Shown here one piece after another: positions 42,441-51,415 of a stretch of 64,000 nt of DNA (position 1 is the first letter of the stretch; every line of letters starts with the position of its first letter). Under the pieces are notes generated by a model. It saw nothing but the letters and a program-made list of their open reading frames with translations. It did no database searches and was not told the DNA's origin. Source of the stretch: Hymenobacter terricola (lineage in GTDB: Bacteria > Bacteroidota > Bacteroidia > Cytophagales > Hymenobacteraceae); contig NZ_JAGEMO020000001.1 of assembly GCF_017921975.2 (NCBI RefSeq), forward strand, positions 558,001 through 622,000. Direction: 5' to 3'. Made by a program: the position numbers and the translations under genes.

Positions 42441-44024
42441 ATGGCAGAAGTACGTCCGGATGAAGTCTCCGCAATCCTGCGGCAGCAACTGTCCAATTTC
42501 AAGTCCGAAGCCGAGCTGGAAGAAGTCGGCACCGTGTTGCAAGTGGGCGACGGTGTGGCCCGCATCTACGGGCTGAGCAAAGCCCAGGCGGGCGAACTGA
42601 TTGAGTTTGAGAATGGCCTGCAAGGCCTCGTCCTCAACCTCGAAGAAGACAACGTGGGCGCGGTACTGCTCGGCGACTATTCCGGTATTCAGGAAGGCGC
42701 CACGGTGAAGCGCACCCGCAAAATTGCCTCCATCCAGGTGGGCGAAGGCATTGTGGGCCGCGTGGTAAACACCCTCGGCAAGCCGATTGACGGCCGTGGC
42801 CCCATCACCGGCGAGCTGTACGAAATGCCGTTGGAGCGCAAGGCGCCCGGCGTAATTTTCCGTCAGCCGGTGACTGAGCCCATGCAAACCGGCATCAAGT
42901 CGATTGACGCGATGATTCCGATTGGCCGGGGCCAGCGCGAGCTGATTATCGGTGACCGCCAGACCGGCAAGTCGGCCGTGGCCATCGATACCATCCTGAA
43001 CCAGCGCGAATTCTTCGAGCGCGGCGAGCCCGTGTTCTGCATTTACGTAGCTATCGGCCAGAAGGCTTCGACCATTGCCCAGGTGGTGCAGTCGCTGACC
43101 AAAGGCGGGGCCATGGATTACACGGTGGTGGTAGCTGCTCCGGCCGCCGACCCCGCGCCGCTGCAATTCTACGCGCCTTTCACGGGGGCCGCTATCGGTG
43201 AGTTCTTCCGCGACACGGGTCGTCCGGCCCTCGTGGTGTACGATGACTTGTCGAAGCAGGCGGTGGCTTACCGCGAGGTGTCGCTGCTGCTCCGTCGTCC
43301 TCCCGGACGTGAGGCTTATCCCGGCGACGTGTTCTACCTGCACAGCCGTTTGCTGGAGCGGGCTGCTAAAATCAACTCTTCGGACGAGATTGCGCGGAAC
43401 ATGAACGACCTGCCCGACAGCATCAAGCATCTGGTGAAAGGCGGCGGCTCGCTGACCGCCCTGCCCCTGATTGAGACGCAGGCTGGTGACGTTTCGGCAT
43501 ACATCCCGACCAACGTAATTTCGATTACGGACGGCCAGATTTTCCTCGAGACGAACTTGTTCAACTCGGGGGTTCGGCCGGCTATCAACGTAGGTATTTC
43601 GGTATCGCGCGTGGGTGGTAACGCCCAGATTAAGTCGATGAAGAAAGTGGCCGGTACGCTGAAACTCGACCAGGCCCAGTTCCGCGAGCTGGAAGCCTTC
43701 GCTAAGTTCGGCTCCGACCTTGATGCCTCGACCAAGCTCACCATCGAGCGCGGCCGTCGCAACCTGGAGATTCTGAAGCAGCCCCAGTTTTCGCCCGTGA
43801 AGGTGGAAGACCAGGTGGCCATCATCTACGCTTCGACCAACGGCCTGCTGGATACCGTGCCCGTGAACCGCGTGCGCGAATTCGAGAAGGAGTTTGGCCA
43901 GGTGATGAACTCGCGCTACCCCGACGTGTTGAAAGCCCTGAAGGCTGGCAAACTGGAGGACAGCGCCACCAAGGCCATCCGCGAGGTAGCCAAGGACGTG
44001 GCGGCGAGCTACGCGGTGAAGTAG
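42441..44024 (+). CDS. atpA: F0F1 ATP synthase subunit alpha
   Basis: A 527-residue F1 alpha subunit. N-terminal beta-barrel, Walker [41 protein letters not shown] with the Arg finger region, and the helical C-terminus are all present. Length is normal. It carries a non-catalytic nucleotide site and pairs with beta, whose gene is not in this window. Confidence 0.98.
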   Translation: MAEVRPDEVSAILRQQLSNFKSEAELEEVGTVLQVGDGVARIYGLSKAQAGELIEFENGLQGLVLNLEEDNVGAVLLGDYSGIQEGATVKRTRKIASIQVGEGIVGRVVNTLGKPIDGRGPITGELYEMPLERKAPGVIFRQPVTEPMQTGIKSIDAMIPIGRGQRELIIGDRQTGKSAVAIDTILNQREFFERGEPVFCIYVAIGQKASTIAQVVQSLTKGGAMDYTVVVAAPAADPAPLQFYAPFTGAAIGEFFRDTGRPALVVYDDLSKQAVAYREVSLLLRRPPGREAYPGDVFYLHSRLLERAAKINSSDEIARNMNDLPDSIKHLVKGGGSLTALPLIETQAGDVSAYIPTNVISITDGQIFLETNLFNSGVRPAINVGISVSRVGGNAQIKSMKKVAGTLKLDQAQFRELEAFAKFGSDLDASTKLTIERGRRNLEILKQPQFSPVKVEDQVAIIYASTNGLLDTVPVNRVREFEKEFGQVMNSRYPDVLKALKAGKLEDSATKAIREVAKDVAASYAVK

Positions 44025-44038
44025 TCAAGTAAGAAAAG

Positions 44039-44070
44039 GACGTCATGCTGCGCTGCGCGCTGCATGACGT
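44039..44070. repeat. Short hairpin with GACGTCATGCTGCGC between atpA and atpG
   Basis: ACGTCATGC (44040-44048) pairs with GCATGACGT (44062-44070). The left arm shares GACGTCATGCTGCGC with 52666-52680, and GACGTCATGCTG with the large inverted repeat at 15828. Confidence 0.7.
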
Positions 44071-44087
44071 TCAATTAACCGTTATCA

Positions 44088-44972
44088 ATGGCAAGCTTAA
44101 AAGAAGTCCGCAGCCGCATTCAGTCGGTGAGCAGCACGCAGCAGATTACCAAAGCCATGAAAATGGTGGCGGCGGCCAAGCTGCGTCGGGCCCAGGACAA
44201 CATCATCCGGATGCGGCCTTATGCCCAGCGGCTGAACACCATTCTGGCCAACCTGACCCGCACGGCCGATGCCGACATCGTGAGCGATTACGGCGTGGCC
44301 CGCGAGGTGCGCAAGGTGCTGGTCATCGCCATCACCTCGGACCGGGGCCTGGCGGGCGCGTTCAACTCGAACGTGTTTAAGGGCGTGAATGCGCTGATTG
44401 CGGAGCGGTATGCCAAGCTGCCGGCCACCAGCATTTCGGTGCTGGCCATTGGCAAGAAGGCGCACGACTACTACACCCGCAAGGGCAGCGTCGTGGGCAA
44501 CTTCACCCACGTCTTCGCCAAGCTCTCGTTTGAGACGGTGCGCGAGGCGGCCGAGGTGGCCATGGACGGCTTCCGCAACGGCACCTACGATGAGGTGGTG
44601 ATGGTGTACAACGAGTTCAAGAACGTGGCGACGCAGTTTATCCGCGCCGAGCAGCTGCTGCCGCTGGTGCCGGCCGCGTTGCCCGCTTCGGCGACGCCCA
44701 CGGCCAACGTGGACTACCTGTTCGAGCCCAACAAGGAAGAAATCGTGCGGACCCTGATTCCGCAGTCGCTGAAGATTCAGCTCTACAAGGCGGTGCTGGA
44801 AAGCAACGCCTCGGAGCACGGCGCGCGCATGACGGCCATGGACAAAGCCACCGACAACGCCGGTGAGCTGCTCAAAGCCCTCAAGCTGACGTACAACCGG
44901 ACGCGGCAAGCGGCCATCACGACCGAGATTCTCGAAATCGTGGGCGGGGCTGAGGCGCTGGCGGCGGGATAA
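44088..44972 (+). CDS. atpG: F0F1 ATP synthase subunit gamma
   Basis: A 294-residue central stalk. The N-terminal helix MASLKEVRSRIQSVSSTQQI and TKAMKMVAAAKLRRAQ, the SDRGLAGAFNSNVFK motif and the C-terminal coiled coil MTAMDKATDNAGELLKALKL are family hallmarks. It is the last gene of the operon and is followed by a strong terminator. Confidence 0.97.
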   Translation: MASLKEVRSRIQSVSSTQQITKAMKMVAAAKLRRAQDNIIRMRPYAQRLNTILANLTRTADADIVSDYGVAREVRKVLVIAITSDRGLAGAFNSNVFKGVNALIAERYAKLPATSISVLAIGKKAHDYYTRKGSVVGNFTHVFAKLSFETVREAAEVAMDGFRNGTYDEVVMVYNEFKNVATQFIRAEQLLPLVPAALPASATPTANVDYLFEPNKEEIVRTLIPQSLKIQLYKAVLESNASEHGARMTAMDKATDNAGELLKALKLTYNRTRQAAITTEILEIVGGAEALAAG

Positions 44973-44995
44973 TTCCTGGTTTCCTACACAATTTT

Positions 44996-45029
44996 AAAGG
45001 CCCCCTTCCGTTGGAAGGGGGCCTTTTTT
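44996..45029 (+). terminator. Rho-independent terminator of the ATP synthase operon
   Basis: AAAGGCCCCCTTCC (44996-45009) pairs with GGAAGGGGGCCTTT, loop GTT, followed by a T tract to 45029. It ends the operon after atpG, so atpD and atpC are not simply further downstream. Confidence 0.95.
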
Positions 45030-45215
45030 ATGCGGAACAGGCCAACGCTGACGCCGGCTTTCGAGTAAGCGGGATGGCGGGGTGGCGCTGACGGACGGGC
45101 GAACGAGGCAACTGAGCTGACCAGCAACAACACCAGAACGGAGCACCTGACGGGGGGAGGCGGCGGCGCTGGCTCCCGGTGGCCCCGGCTTTATGTTATA
45201 CTTCCTATCCAGACT

Positions 45216-45569
45216 ATGAGAAATATCGTGTTTTCGCCCCGCATGGGCCTATTGGTGGTCCCGGTACTGCTGGAACTGTGGGGGCCGGCGGCCAGTGCCC
45301 AGGACCTGGCCCCGCTAACCGACGTGAGCGTGTACCCCAACCCGGCCCACATCCGGGCGACGGTGCAGGTGCCGGCGGTGCCGGGCATGGAGACAGCCAC
45401 CGTGACGCTGACGGACGCGCTGGGGGCCACCGTGTTTGAGCAGCCGGTGAGCCTGACCGAGGCCGGCGGCACGGCCGAAGTCCCGCTGCTGGGCCGCGCC
45501 CCCGGCCTGTACCGGGTGCAGGTGCGGGCCGGGGAGCAGCGCGTGGCCCGGACCCTGAAGGTGGAGTAG
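45216..45569 (+). CDS. Minimal secreted protein: signal peptide plus T9SS sorting domain
   Basis: A 117-residue protein with a signal peptide (LLVVPVLLELWGPAASA, residues about 12-28). The mature part begins QDLAPLTDVSVYPNPAHIRA and is almost entirely a T9SS type A C-terminal domain: VYPNP, VTLTDALGATVFEQPV, LGRAPGLYRVQVRAGEQRVARTLKVE. There is no passenger domain. It may be a relic of a larger cargo gene, a small surface or decoy protein, or a sorting-domain donor. It is followed 110 bases later by the FG-GAP protein gene, on the same strand. Confidence 0.75.
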   Translation: MRNIVFSPRMGLLVVPVLLELWGPAASAQDLAPLTDVSVYPNPAHIRATVQVPAVPGMETATVTLTDALGATVFEQPVSLTEAGGTAEVPLLGRAPGLYRVQVRAGEQRVARTLKVE

Positions 45570-45614
45570 GCCGGGAGGGCATCAAGGGTGCCAATCGATT
45601 GGAAGGGGCCCGCG

Positions 45615-45622
45615 TATGTTTG
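45615..45622 (+). promoter_or_regulatory. -7 promoter box for the FG-GAP protein
   Basis: TATGTTTG fits TAnnTTTG, with a TTG at 45599-45601. It lies inside the upstream part of the open frame and so supports the ATG at 45681 over the GTG at 45588. Confidence 0.6.
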
Positions 45623-45680
45623 TGGGGCGATGCCTGCCGGAGGAGGCAGGGCATCTGCGGCTACCGGCTCTCCTTTTCTT

Positions 45681-47240
45681 ATGGTGTTGAAACTCTACTC
45701 CTGCCTGGCGGGGGCAGCCGGAGGGCTGCTCTGGCTGGCTCCCTTCGCGTCGGCGCTGGCCCAGGGGCCTGCCATCGTTACCATCAGCCCGGCGGCCAAT
45801 GCCCGGGCGGTGCCCCGCAATGCCTCCGTGGTGGCCACGTTCAGCCAGCCGCTGACGGCCGCTTCGGCCGGGGCGCTCAAGGTGTTCAGCAGGCAACGCG
45901 GGGGGCTGCGGGGCGGGGGTCTGGCCGCGGTGGCCGGCAATACCCTCACGTTTGCCCCGACTGCCTACGACTTCCGGCCGGGCGAAACGGTGCAGTACAC
46001 CGTGACTACGGCCGTTGCCGGTGCTGGCGGGGCAGGCGGCGCATTGGGCCCGGCCCGGGTGGGGCAGTTCACCACGGCGGCGCGGGTATCCGCGGGGCAG
46101 TTTGGGACGGGGGCCGACCCGAGCGTAGACACGCAGCCATTCAGCAGCGCCCTGGGCGACATCGATGCCGACGGCGACCTGGACCTGGTGGTGGCCAACG
46201 GGATGAGTGGCCAGGTAAGCATTCGCAGCAACAACGGCCGGGGCACGTTCAGCGGCTCGCAGGCCCTGACCGTGGGCGGCAGCCCGGGCGGCGATGTGGC
46301 CCTGGCCGACGTGGACGGCGACGGCGACCTCGACCTGCTCAAAGCCGACCAGGGCATGGGCTTCTTTGGCGGGACGGTGTACGTGCGTCTCAACAACGGC
46401 CTGGGCACTTTCAGCGGCTCGCAGAGCGTGACCGTGGGCCGGGGCCCCGTGGTGCTGGCCATCGGCGACGTGGATGGCGACGGCGACCTGGACTTTGCCG
46501 TGACCAGCTCCTCTACGTCCAGCATCAGCATCCGGCTGAACGACGGGGCGGGCAACTTCTCGGGGAGCCAGAGCGTGGCCGTGGGCACTACGCCCTGGTC
46601 GGTGGCCCTGGCCGACCTCGACCACGACGGCGACCTCGACCTGGTGGCCACGAACTATGGTGACAACACCGTGAGCGTCCGCCTCAACGACGGGAGCGGA
46701 GTATTCAGTGGTTTTCAGGACCTGGCCACGGGCACCAGCCCCATCAGCCTGACCCTGGGCGACGTGGACGGCGACGGCGACGCAGACCTGCTGGTGCCCA
46801 ACTACGGCAGCAACACGGTGGACCTGCGCCTCAACAACGGCACCGGCACCTTTGGCAGCGCGCAGACCGTGGCCGTAGGCAGCGCACCCGGCGATATCAG
46901 CCTGGGCGACGTGGATGCCGACGGCGACCTCGATTTTGTGGTCACCAACTTCAATGCCGGCACGGCGAGCGTGCGCCTGAACGGCGGCACCGGCCCGCTG
47001 GCTACCGCGCCCGGCACCGCGCCCGCCGTGCTGGCCGCCTACCCCAACCCCGCCACCGGTCGGGTGACGCTGGCCCTGCCGCCCGCCGCCACCCGCGCCG
47101 AGCTGCTCGATGCGCTGGGCCGCGTGGTGCGCTCGGTGCCCGCCCAGGCCGGTGCGGCCACGCTGGACGTGGCGGGGCTGGCCCCCGGCCTGTACGTGGT
47201 GCGGGCGGCCGGGCAGGTGGTCCACATTCAGGTAGAGTAG
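45681..47240 (+). CDS. FG-GAP/VCBS-repeat T9SS surface protein
   Basis: A 519-residue protein starting MVLKLYSCLAGAAGGLLWLA, with a signal peptide ending near SALAQ. An SbsA-type Ig-like domain follows (AIVTISPAANARAVPRNASV to YDFRPGETVQYTVTTA). Six or so FG-GAP repeats have the calcium-binding-like pattern LGDVDGDGDLDLV, alternating with SVRLNDGSGVFSG. The last 80 residues are a T9SS type A sorting domain (LAAYPNPATGRVTLALP, LDALGRVVRSVP, LAPGLYVVRAAGQVVHIQVE). The Ig-like start and repeat design are shared with the giant protein at 52974, so the two are paralogues. Probably a seven-bladed propeller adhesin. Confidence 0.88.
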   Translation: MVLKLYSCLAGAAGGLLWLAPFASALAQGPAIVTISPAANARAVPRNASVVATFSQPLTAASAGALKVFSRQRGGLRGGGLAAVAGNTLTFAPTAYDFRPGETVQYTVTTAVAGAGGAGGALGPARVGQFTTAARVSAGQFGTGADPSVDTQPFSSALGDIDADGDLDLVVANGMSGQVSIRSNNGRGTFSGSQALTVGGSPGGDVALADVDGDGDLDLLKADQGMGFFGGTVYVRLNNGLGTFSGSQSVTVGRGPVVLAIGDVDGDGDLDFAVTSSSTSSISIRLNDGAGNFSGSQSVAVGTTPWSVALADLDHDGDLDLVATNYGDNTVSVRLNDGSGVFSGFQDLATGTSPISLTLGDVDGDGDADLLVPNYGSNTVDLRLNNGTGTFGSAQTVAVGSAPGDISLGDVDADGDLDFVVTNFNAGTASVRLNGGTGPLATAPGTAPAVLAAYPNPATGRVTLALPPAATRAELLDALGRVVRSVPAQAGAATLDVAGLAPGLYVVRAAGQVVHIQVE

Positions 47241-47332
47241 GGGCCGCCGGGCTCCGCCTGCCCCGCCACTGGCTGGCGCGCGTCGCAGACGTGTGCCAGC
47301 GGGAACCCCACGCCCCACGCCCGGCCCGCGCC

Positions 47333-47340
47333 TACATTTG
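47333..47340 (+). promoter_or_regulatory. -7 promoter box for the restriction-modification gene
   Basis: TACATTTG ends 5 bases before the ATG at 47346, implying an almost leaderless mRNA. Confidence 0.55.
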
Positions 47341-47345
47341 CTCCC

Positions 47346-50300
47346 ATGCTTCTACCCAGCCTCCTGACCCCTGACGCGGCCACTACCGCCCTGCGCCGCC
47401 TGCGCCCCACTCCCGAACAGCTTGCCGAATTCCGCGCCCATCTGGCGGAGATGCTCCGGCACCTCGACCCGAACAAGATTGAGCGGCACGGGGAAACCCA
47501 CATTCTCGACTTCCTGCGCAGCGTGAGCCGGCCCACCGAGGGCGGCTCCCGCTACGGCAACGTACACAACAAGCGCGACCTGGTGCTGCACCTCGGCGAC
47601 ACGGCCGACTCGCCGGTGGCGGTGGTGCTGGAGGTGAAGGGGCCGAAGAACCCCAGCGAGATGCTGGCCCCCGACGACCTCAACCGCAAGGCCTTCCAGC
47701 AATTGCTGCTGTATTACCTGGAGGACCGCACCGACGAGCAGGCCGACGACTTCCGCCGCCTTATCATCACGACGGGCTACGAGTGGTACGTGTTCGATGC
47801 CGTGGACTTCAACCGGCTGTTCTGGAAGGACAAGGCGCTGGTGAAGGCGTTTCGGGACTGGAAGGCGGGGGCCAAGGCCGCCACCGATACCGACTTCTTC
47901 TACAAGTCCATTGCCGGCAAGAAGCTGGCCGCCCTCGAAGGCGAGCTGCGCGTGGCCTACGTGGACCTGCGCCCCGGCCTGCCCACCAAAGCCACCGAGG
48001 TGCTGGCTCTCTACCGCCTCTTTCACCCGGCCTACCTGCTGAAGGAGCCCCTCACCGGGCGGCGCGACCCCAACACCCTCAACCAGGAGTTCTACAACGA
48101 ATTGCTGTATTTGATGGGGCTGAAGGAGGACAAGCAGGGCGGCCTGCGCCGCATTGGCCGCTGCCCCGAGGCCGAGCGGCAGCCCGGCTCCCTGCTCGAA
48201 AACACCCTGCGCAAGCTGCACACCGGCCACGGCCTCAACAACCTGCCGCTGGCCGAGCGCGCCCCCTACGGCGACACCCTGGAAGCCCAGTTGGAGGAAG
48301 TGGCCCTGGCCCTGTGCCTGATGTGGGTGAACCGCCTGCTGTTTCTCAAGCTGCTGGAGGGGCAGCTGGTGCGCTACCACGCGCCCGCCGACGCGGCCCA
48401 CTTCCGCTTCCTGCACCCGGCCCGGCTCACCGACTACGACGAGGTGCTGACCCTGTTCTTTGAGGTGCTGAACCGCGCCCCCGCCGACCGCAGCCCGGAC
48501 GTGCGCGCCGCCTTCCCCGAGGTGCCCTACCTCAACTCCTCCCTCTTCGAGCCCAGCCAGCTGGAGGGCTACACCTTCGACATCAGCGGGCTGCGCGATG
48601 GGCTGGGCCTGGCGCCCTACCCCGGCTCGGTGCTGCGCAAGGCGGGGGCGCCGGTGGTGCCCCCGGCCAAGGCCCACACCAGCGCCGCCCCGCAGTGGGC
48701 CGCGCTGCCCTACCTGCTGCACTTCCTCGACGCCTACGACTTTGCCACCGACCCCACCACCAGCCACGCGCCCGCCGCGCCCGGTGCCGATGCCGCCGCC
48801 GCTCCCGCCGCCCCCGCGCCCCGGCCGCTGCTCTCGGCCGCCGTGCTGGGGCTGGTGTTCGAAAAGATAAACGGCTACCGCGACGGCTCGTTCTACACCC
48901 CCGGCTTCGTGACCATGTACATGGCCCGCCAGACCCTGGGCCGCGCCGTGCTGCGCCACTTCGCCCAGGCCCCCGCCCTGGCCGAGCTGGCCGGCTGCGA
49001 AACCCTCGACGACTTGCAGGATGCCCTGATACCGGCCAAGCGCGCCCGCCGCCAGGAATACGCCGCCCACTTCAACACCCTCACCGTGCTGGACCCCGCC
49101 GTGGGCTCGGGCCACTTTCTGGTGAGTGCCCTCAACGAGCTGCTGGCCCTGAAATCGCGTCTCGGCCTGCTGCTCGACGACGACGGCGCGCGCCTGCCCT
49201 ACTCCCTGGAGGTGGAGCACGACGAGCTGCTGGTGACCGATGCCGACGGCCTGCCCGCTCCCTACCGCGTGGCCACCTTCGATGCCGCCACCGGGCTGCG
49301 CACCGTGGGGCCGGAGCGCACCCGCCTGCAACGCGCCCTCTTCCGCGAGAAGCGCGCCCTGATGGAGCACGCCCTGTTCGGGGTCGACCTCAACCCCAAC
49401 TCCGTCCGCATCTGCCGGCTGCGCCTGTGGATTGAGCTGCTCAAACACGCCTACTACAAGCCCGAAACCGACTTCCGCGAGCTTGAAACCCTGCCCAACC
49501 TCGACCTGAACGTGAAGCCCGGCAACTCGCTGCTGGCCCGCTTCGCCCTCGACGTGGACTTGTCGGAGGTGTTTAAGAAGGGCGGCTTCACGCTGAAGAA
49601 GTACAAGGAGGCCACCCACGAATACTTCGGCAGTCGGGGGCGCGAGGACAAGAATACCCTGCTGGGGTTCTTCCGGCAAATCAAGGAGCAGTTCACGGCC
49701 GTGCTGCACCTCAAGGACAAGAAGCGGGAGGACCTGCGCAAGTACCGCAACCAGCGCCTGGTCCTCGAAACCCAGGGCACGCTATTCGCGGGCAGCGCCA
49801 AAGAGCAGGACGCCCGGCAGTTCGACATGCGCCGCCTGGAGCTGCTGGCCGACAAGCTCGACGCCGAAATCCAGGCCCACGAGCAGGGTGCCCTCTTTCG
49901 GGAGGCCTTCGAGTGGCGCTTCGAGTTTCCGGAGGTGCTGGATGAGGCGGGGGCCTTTCGCGGCTTCGATGTGGTGATGGGCAACCCGCCCTATATCCGG
50001 CAGGAAGCCTTCACCGCCCTCAAGCCCCACCTCAAACAGCGCTTCGGCCACGTCTTTGCCGGCACGGCCGACCTCTACGTGTACTTCCTGCAACTCGGGG
50101 CCGAGCTGCTGGCCCCCGGCGGCGAGCTGTCCTACATCGTGCCCAACAAGTGGCTACGGGCCGGCTACGGGGCGGCCCTGCGCGGCTGGCTGGCCAGTGC
50201 CCAAACCCTGCTCGAATTCGTGGACTTCGGCGACTTGCCCGTGTTCCCCGAAGCCACCACCTACCCCGCCATCGTGGCCCTGCGCCAGGGCGCGCCCGCT

Positions 50301-51251
50301 GCGGAAAGCACCTTCCGCGCCGCTGCGTTGCCGAAGCTGCTGACTGCAAACTTCGATTCTTACGTGACAAGCCTAGTACGCACTGTTCATCAATCTTCAT
50401 TAAAAACAGAAGGATGGAACATGGCTGATGCTGAAGCACAAGAGTTTTTAGATAAACTCCACGCTGTTGGTACACCACTCGGAGAGTATGTCAAAGGCGG
50501 AATTTATTACGGCATTAAAACTGGTTCAAATGAAGCTTTTGTAATCGATGGCGTTACTCGTGAGCTTCTTATTGCTAAAGACCCAAACTCAATCGAGATT
50601 ATCAAGCCGTTCCTTGGAGGACGCGACATAAAGAGATACCAACAGCCTAAAGGCGACAAGTATTTACTGTTCATGCGCCGGGGTATCGACCCCGGTAAAT
50701 ATCCTGCGGTGATGGCGCATCTTGAGCAGTACCGCCAGAAGCTGGAGCCACGTCCTAAAAATCTAACGGGAAAAGAGGCTGCTGAATGGCCGGGCCGTAA
50801 GCCTGGTACATACAAGTGGTATGAAGTTCAAGACAGCATTGACTACTGGCAAGAGTTCGAGAAAGAGAAGATTATCTATCAGGTTTTTCAAGTGAAACCC
50901 GTATTCACTTTTGATAAGCATAACACCTATGTAAACAACGCCACTTATATAATACCAGGCAATGACTTGTTTCTTCTGGGCGTCCTCAACTCCAAGATAG
51001 GCTGGTTATTGATTGCTAATTATTGCACGGAGATTCAGAATGGGTATCAACTGATTTACGAATACTTCAAACGGATTCCCATCCCCGCCGCCACGGCTGC
51101 CGAGCAAGCGGCCATTGCCGCGCTGGTACAGCAGATTCTGGCCGCCAAAGCGGCCGACCCCGCCGCCGACACCGCCGCGCCCGAAGCGGCCGTCGATGCC
51201 GCCGTAGCCGCCCTCTACGGGGTGGCCCTGCCGGCCGGGGCCGGGCAGTAG
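47346..51251 (+). CDS. Type IIG restriction-modification enzyme (Eco57I-like)
   Basis: A 1301-residue single-chain enzyme. The N-terminal PD-(D/E)XK nuclease shows D78 and E96-V-K98 (NKRDLVLHLG, VVLEVKGPKN). A helical connector follows. The adenine-N6 methyltransferase has motif I DPAVGSGHF (D583), GVDLNPNSVRICRLRLW, and motif IV NPPY (N880 to Y883). A TaqI-like target-recognition domain (about residues 1000-1240) and an Ala-rich tail end the chain. There is no partner gene, which fits type IIG, where one chain cuts, methylates and recognises. The nuclease acts as defence against foreign DNA. DNA coding the recognition domain is AT-rich, unlike the rest (see findings). PglX or DrmM methylases are less likely, because no BREX or DISARM partner is present. 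Confidence 0.85.
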   Translation: MLLPSLLTPDAATTALRRLRPTPEQLAEFRAHLAEMLRHLDPNKIERHGETHILDFLRSVSRPTEGGSRYGNVHNKRDLVLHLGDTADSPVAVVLEVKGPKNPSEMLAPDDLNRKAFQQLLLYYLEDRTDEQADDFRRLIITTGYEWYVFDAVDFNRLFWKDKALVKAFRDWKAGAKAATDTDFFYKSIAGKKLAALEGELRVAYVDLRPGLPTKATEVLALYRLFHPAYLLKEPLTGRRDPNTLNQEFYNELLYLMGLKEDKQGGLRRIGRCPEAERQPGSLLENTLRKLHTGHGLNNLPLAERAPYGDTLEAQLEEVALALCLMWVNRLLFLKLLEGQLVRYHAPADAAHFRFLHPARLTDYDEVLTLFFEVLNRAPADRSPDVRAAFPEVPYLNSSLFEPSQLEGYTFDISGLRDGLGLAPYPGSVLRKAGAPVVPPAKAHTSAAPQWAALPYLLHFLDAYDFATDPTTSHAPAAPGADAAAAPAAPAPRPLLSAAVLGLVFEKINGYRDGSFYTPGFVTMYMARQTLGRAVLRHFAQAPALAELAGCETLDDLQDALIPAKRARRQEYAAHFNTLTVLDPAVGSGHFLVSALNELLALKSRLGLLLDDDGARLPYSLEVEHDELLVTDADGLPAPYRVATFDAATGLRTVGPERTRLQRALFREKRALMEHALFGVDLNPNSVRICRLRLWIELLKHAYYKPETDFRELETLPNLDLNVKPGNSLLARFALDVDLSEVFKKGGFTLKKYKEATHEYFGSRGREDKNTLLGFFRQIKEQFTAVLHLKDKKREDLRKYRNQRLVLETQGTLFAGSAKEQDARQFDMRRLELLADKLDAEIQAHEQGALFREAFEWRFEFPEVLDEAGAFRGFDVVMGNPPYIRQEAFTALKPHLKQRFGHVFAGTADLYVYFLQLGAELLAPGGELSYIVPNKWLRAGYGAALRGWLASAQTLLEFVDFGDLPVFPEATTYPAIVALRQGAPAAESTFRAAALPKLLTANFDSYVTSLVRTVHQSSLKTEGWNMADAEAQEFLDKLHAVGTPLGEYVKGGIYYGIKTGSNEAFVIDGVTRELLIAKDPNSIEIIKPFLGGRDIKRYQQPKGDKYLLFMRRGIDPGKYPAVMAHLEQYRQKLEPRPKNLTGKEAAEWPGRKPGTYKWYEVQDSIDYWQEFEKEKIIYQVFQVKPVFTFDKHNTYVNNATYIIPGNDLFLLGVLNSKIGWLLIANYCTEIQNGYQLIYEYFKRIPIPAATAAEQAAIAALVQQILAAKAADPAADTAAPEAAVDAAVAALYGVALPAGAGQ
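50345..51062 (+). other. AT-rich block coding the target-recognition domain
   Basis: Within the GC-rich restriction gene, base composition changes sharply near 50345 and returns near 51062. Codons there end mostly in A or T (for example AAAACTGGTTCAAATGAAGC), while both sides use G/C endings. The block matches residues 1000-1239, the predicted specificity domain. Confidence 0.85.
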
Positions 51252-51331
51252 CGCAAAGGTTTCAGTGCGCGGCCCCACGCCGTTAGCAGCTATTCTGACG
51301 GTGCGGGGCCGCGCACCGGAACCTTTGCGCT
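51250..51331. repeat. Large inverted repeat at the end of the restriction gene
   Basis: Arms 51250-51276 and 51305-51331 pair over 27 positions, with one mismatch and one G-T pair (AGCGCAAAGGTT with AACCTTTGCGCT, then GTGCGCGGCCCC with GGGGCCGCGCAC). The left arm begins inside the stop codon. There is no T tract. It may be a terminator or a dispersed palindromic element. Confidence 0.85.
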
Positions 51332-51378
51332 GTTGTGCTACCGCTTTGGCAGCCGGGCCGATTTATTTTCCCCAAACG

Positions 51379-51409
51379 TTTGCGGGGCCGGTCGCGGCAG
51401 GTATATTTG
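51379..51409 (+). promoter_or_regulatory. Orphan promoter with both elements
   Basis: The -33-like TTTG at 51379-51382 and the -7 box TATATTTG at 51402-51409 are about 20 bases apart, the best promoter match in this intergenic stretch. No clear gene starts within 500 bases. Confidence 0.6.
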
Positions 51410-51415
51410 GTGCGT

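Noticed and set aside
47352..49709. 785-codon frame opposite the restriction-modification gene
   Set aside because: A high-GC shadow frame; the product is a low-complexity Gln/Gly/His/Val-rich string, and the other strand encodes clear nuclease and methylase motifs.
47346..51251. BREX PglX or DISARM methylase
   Set aside because: The protein has its own N-terminal D-ExK nuclease and no BREX or DISARM partner gene lies within the neighbouring kilobases, so a stand-alone type IIG enzyme fits better.
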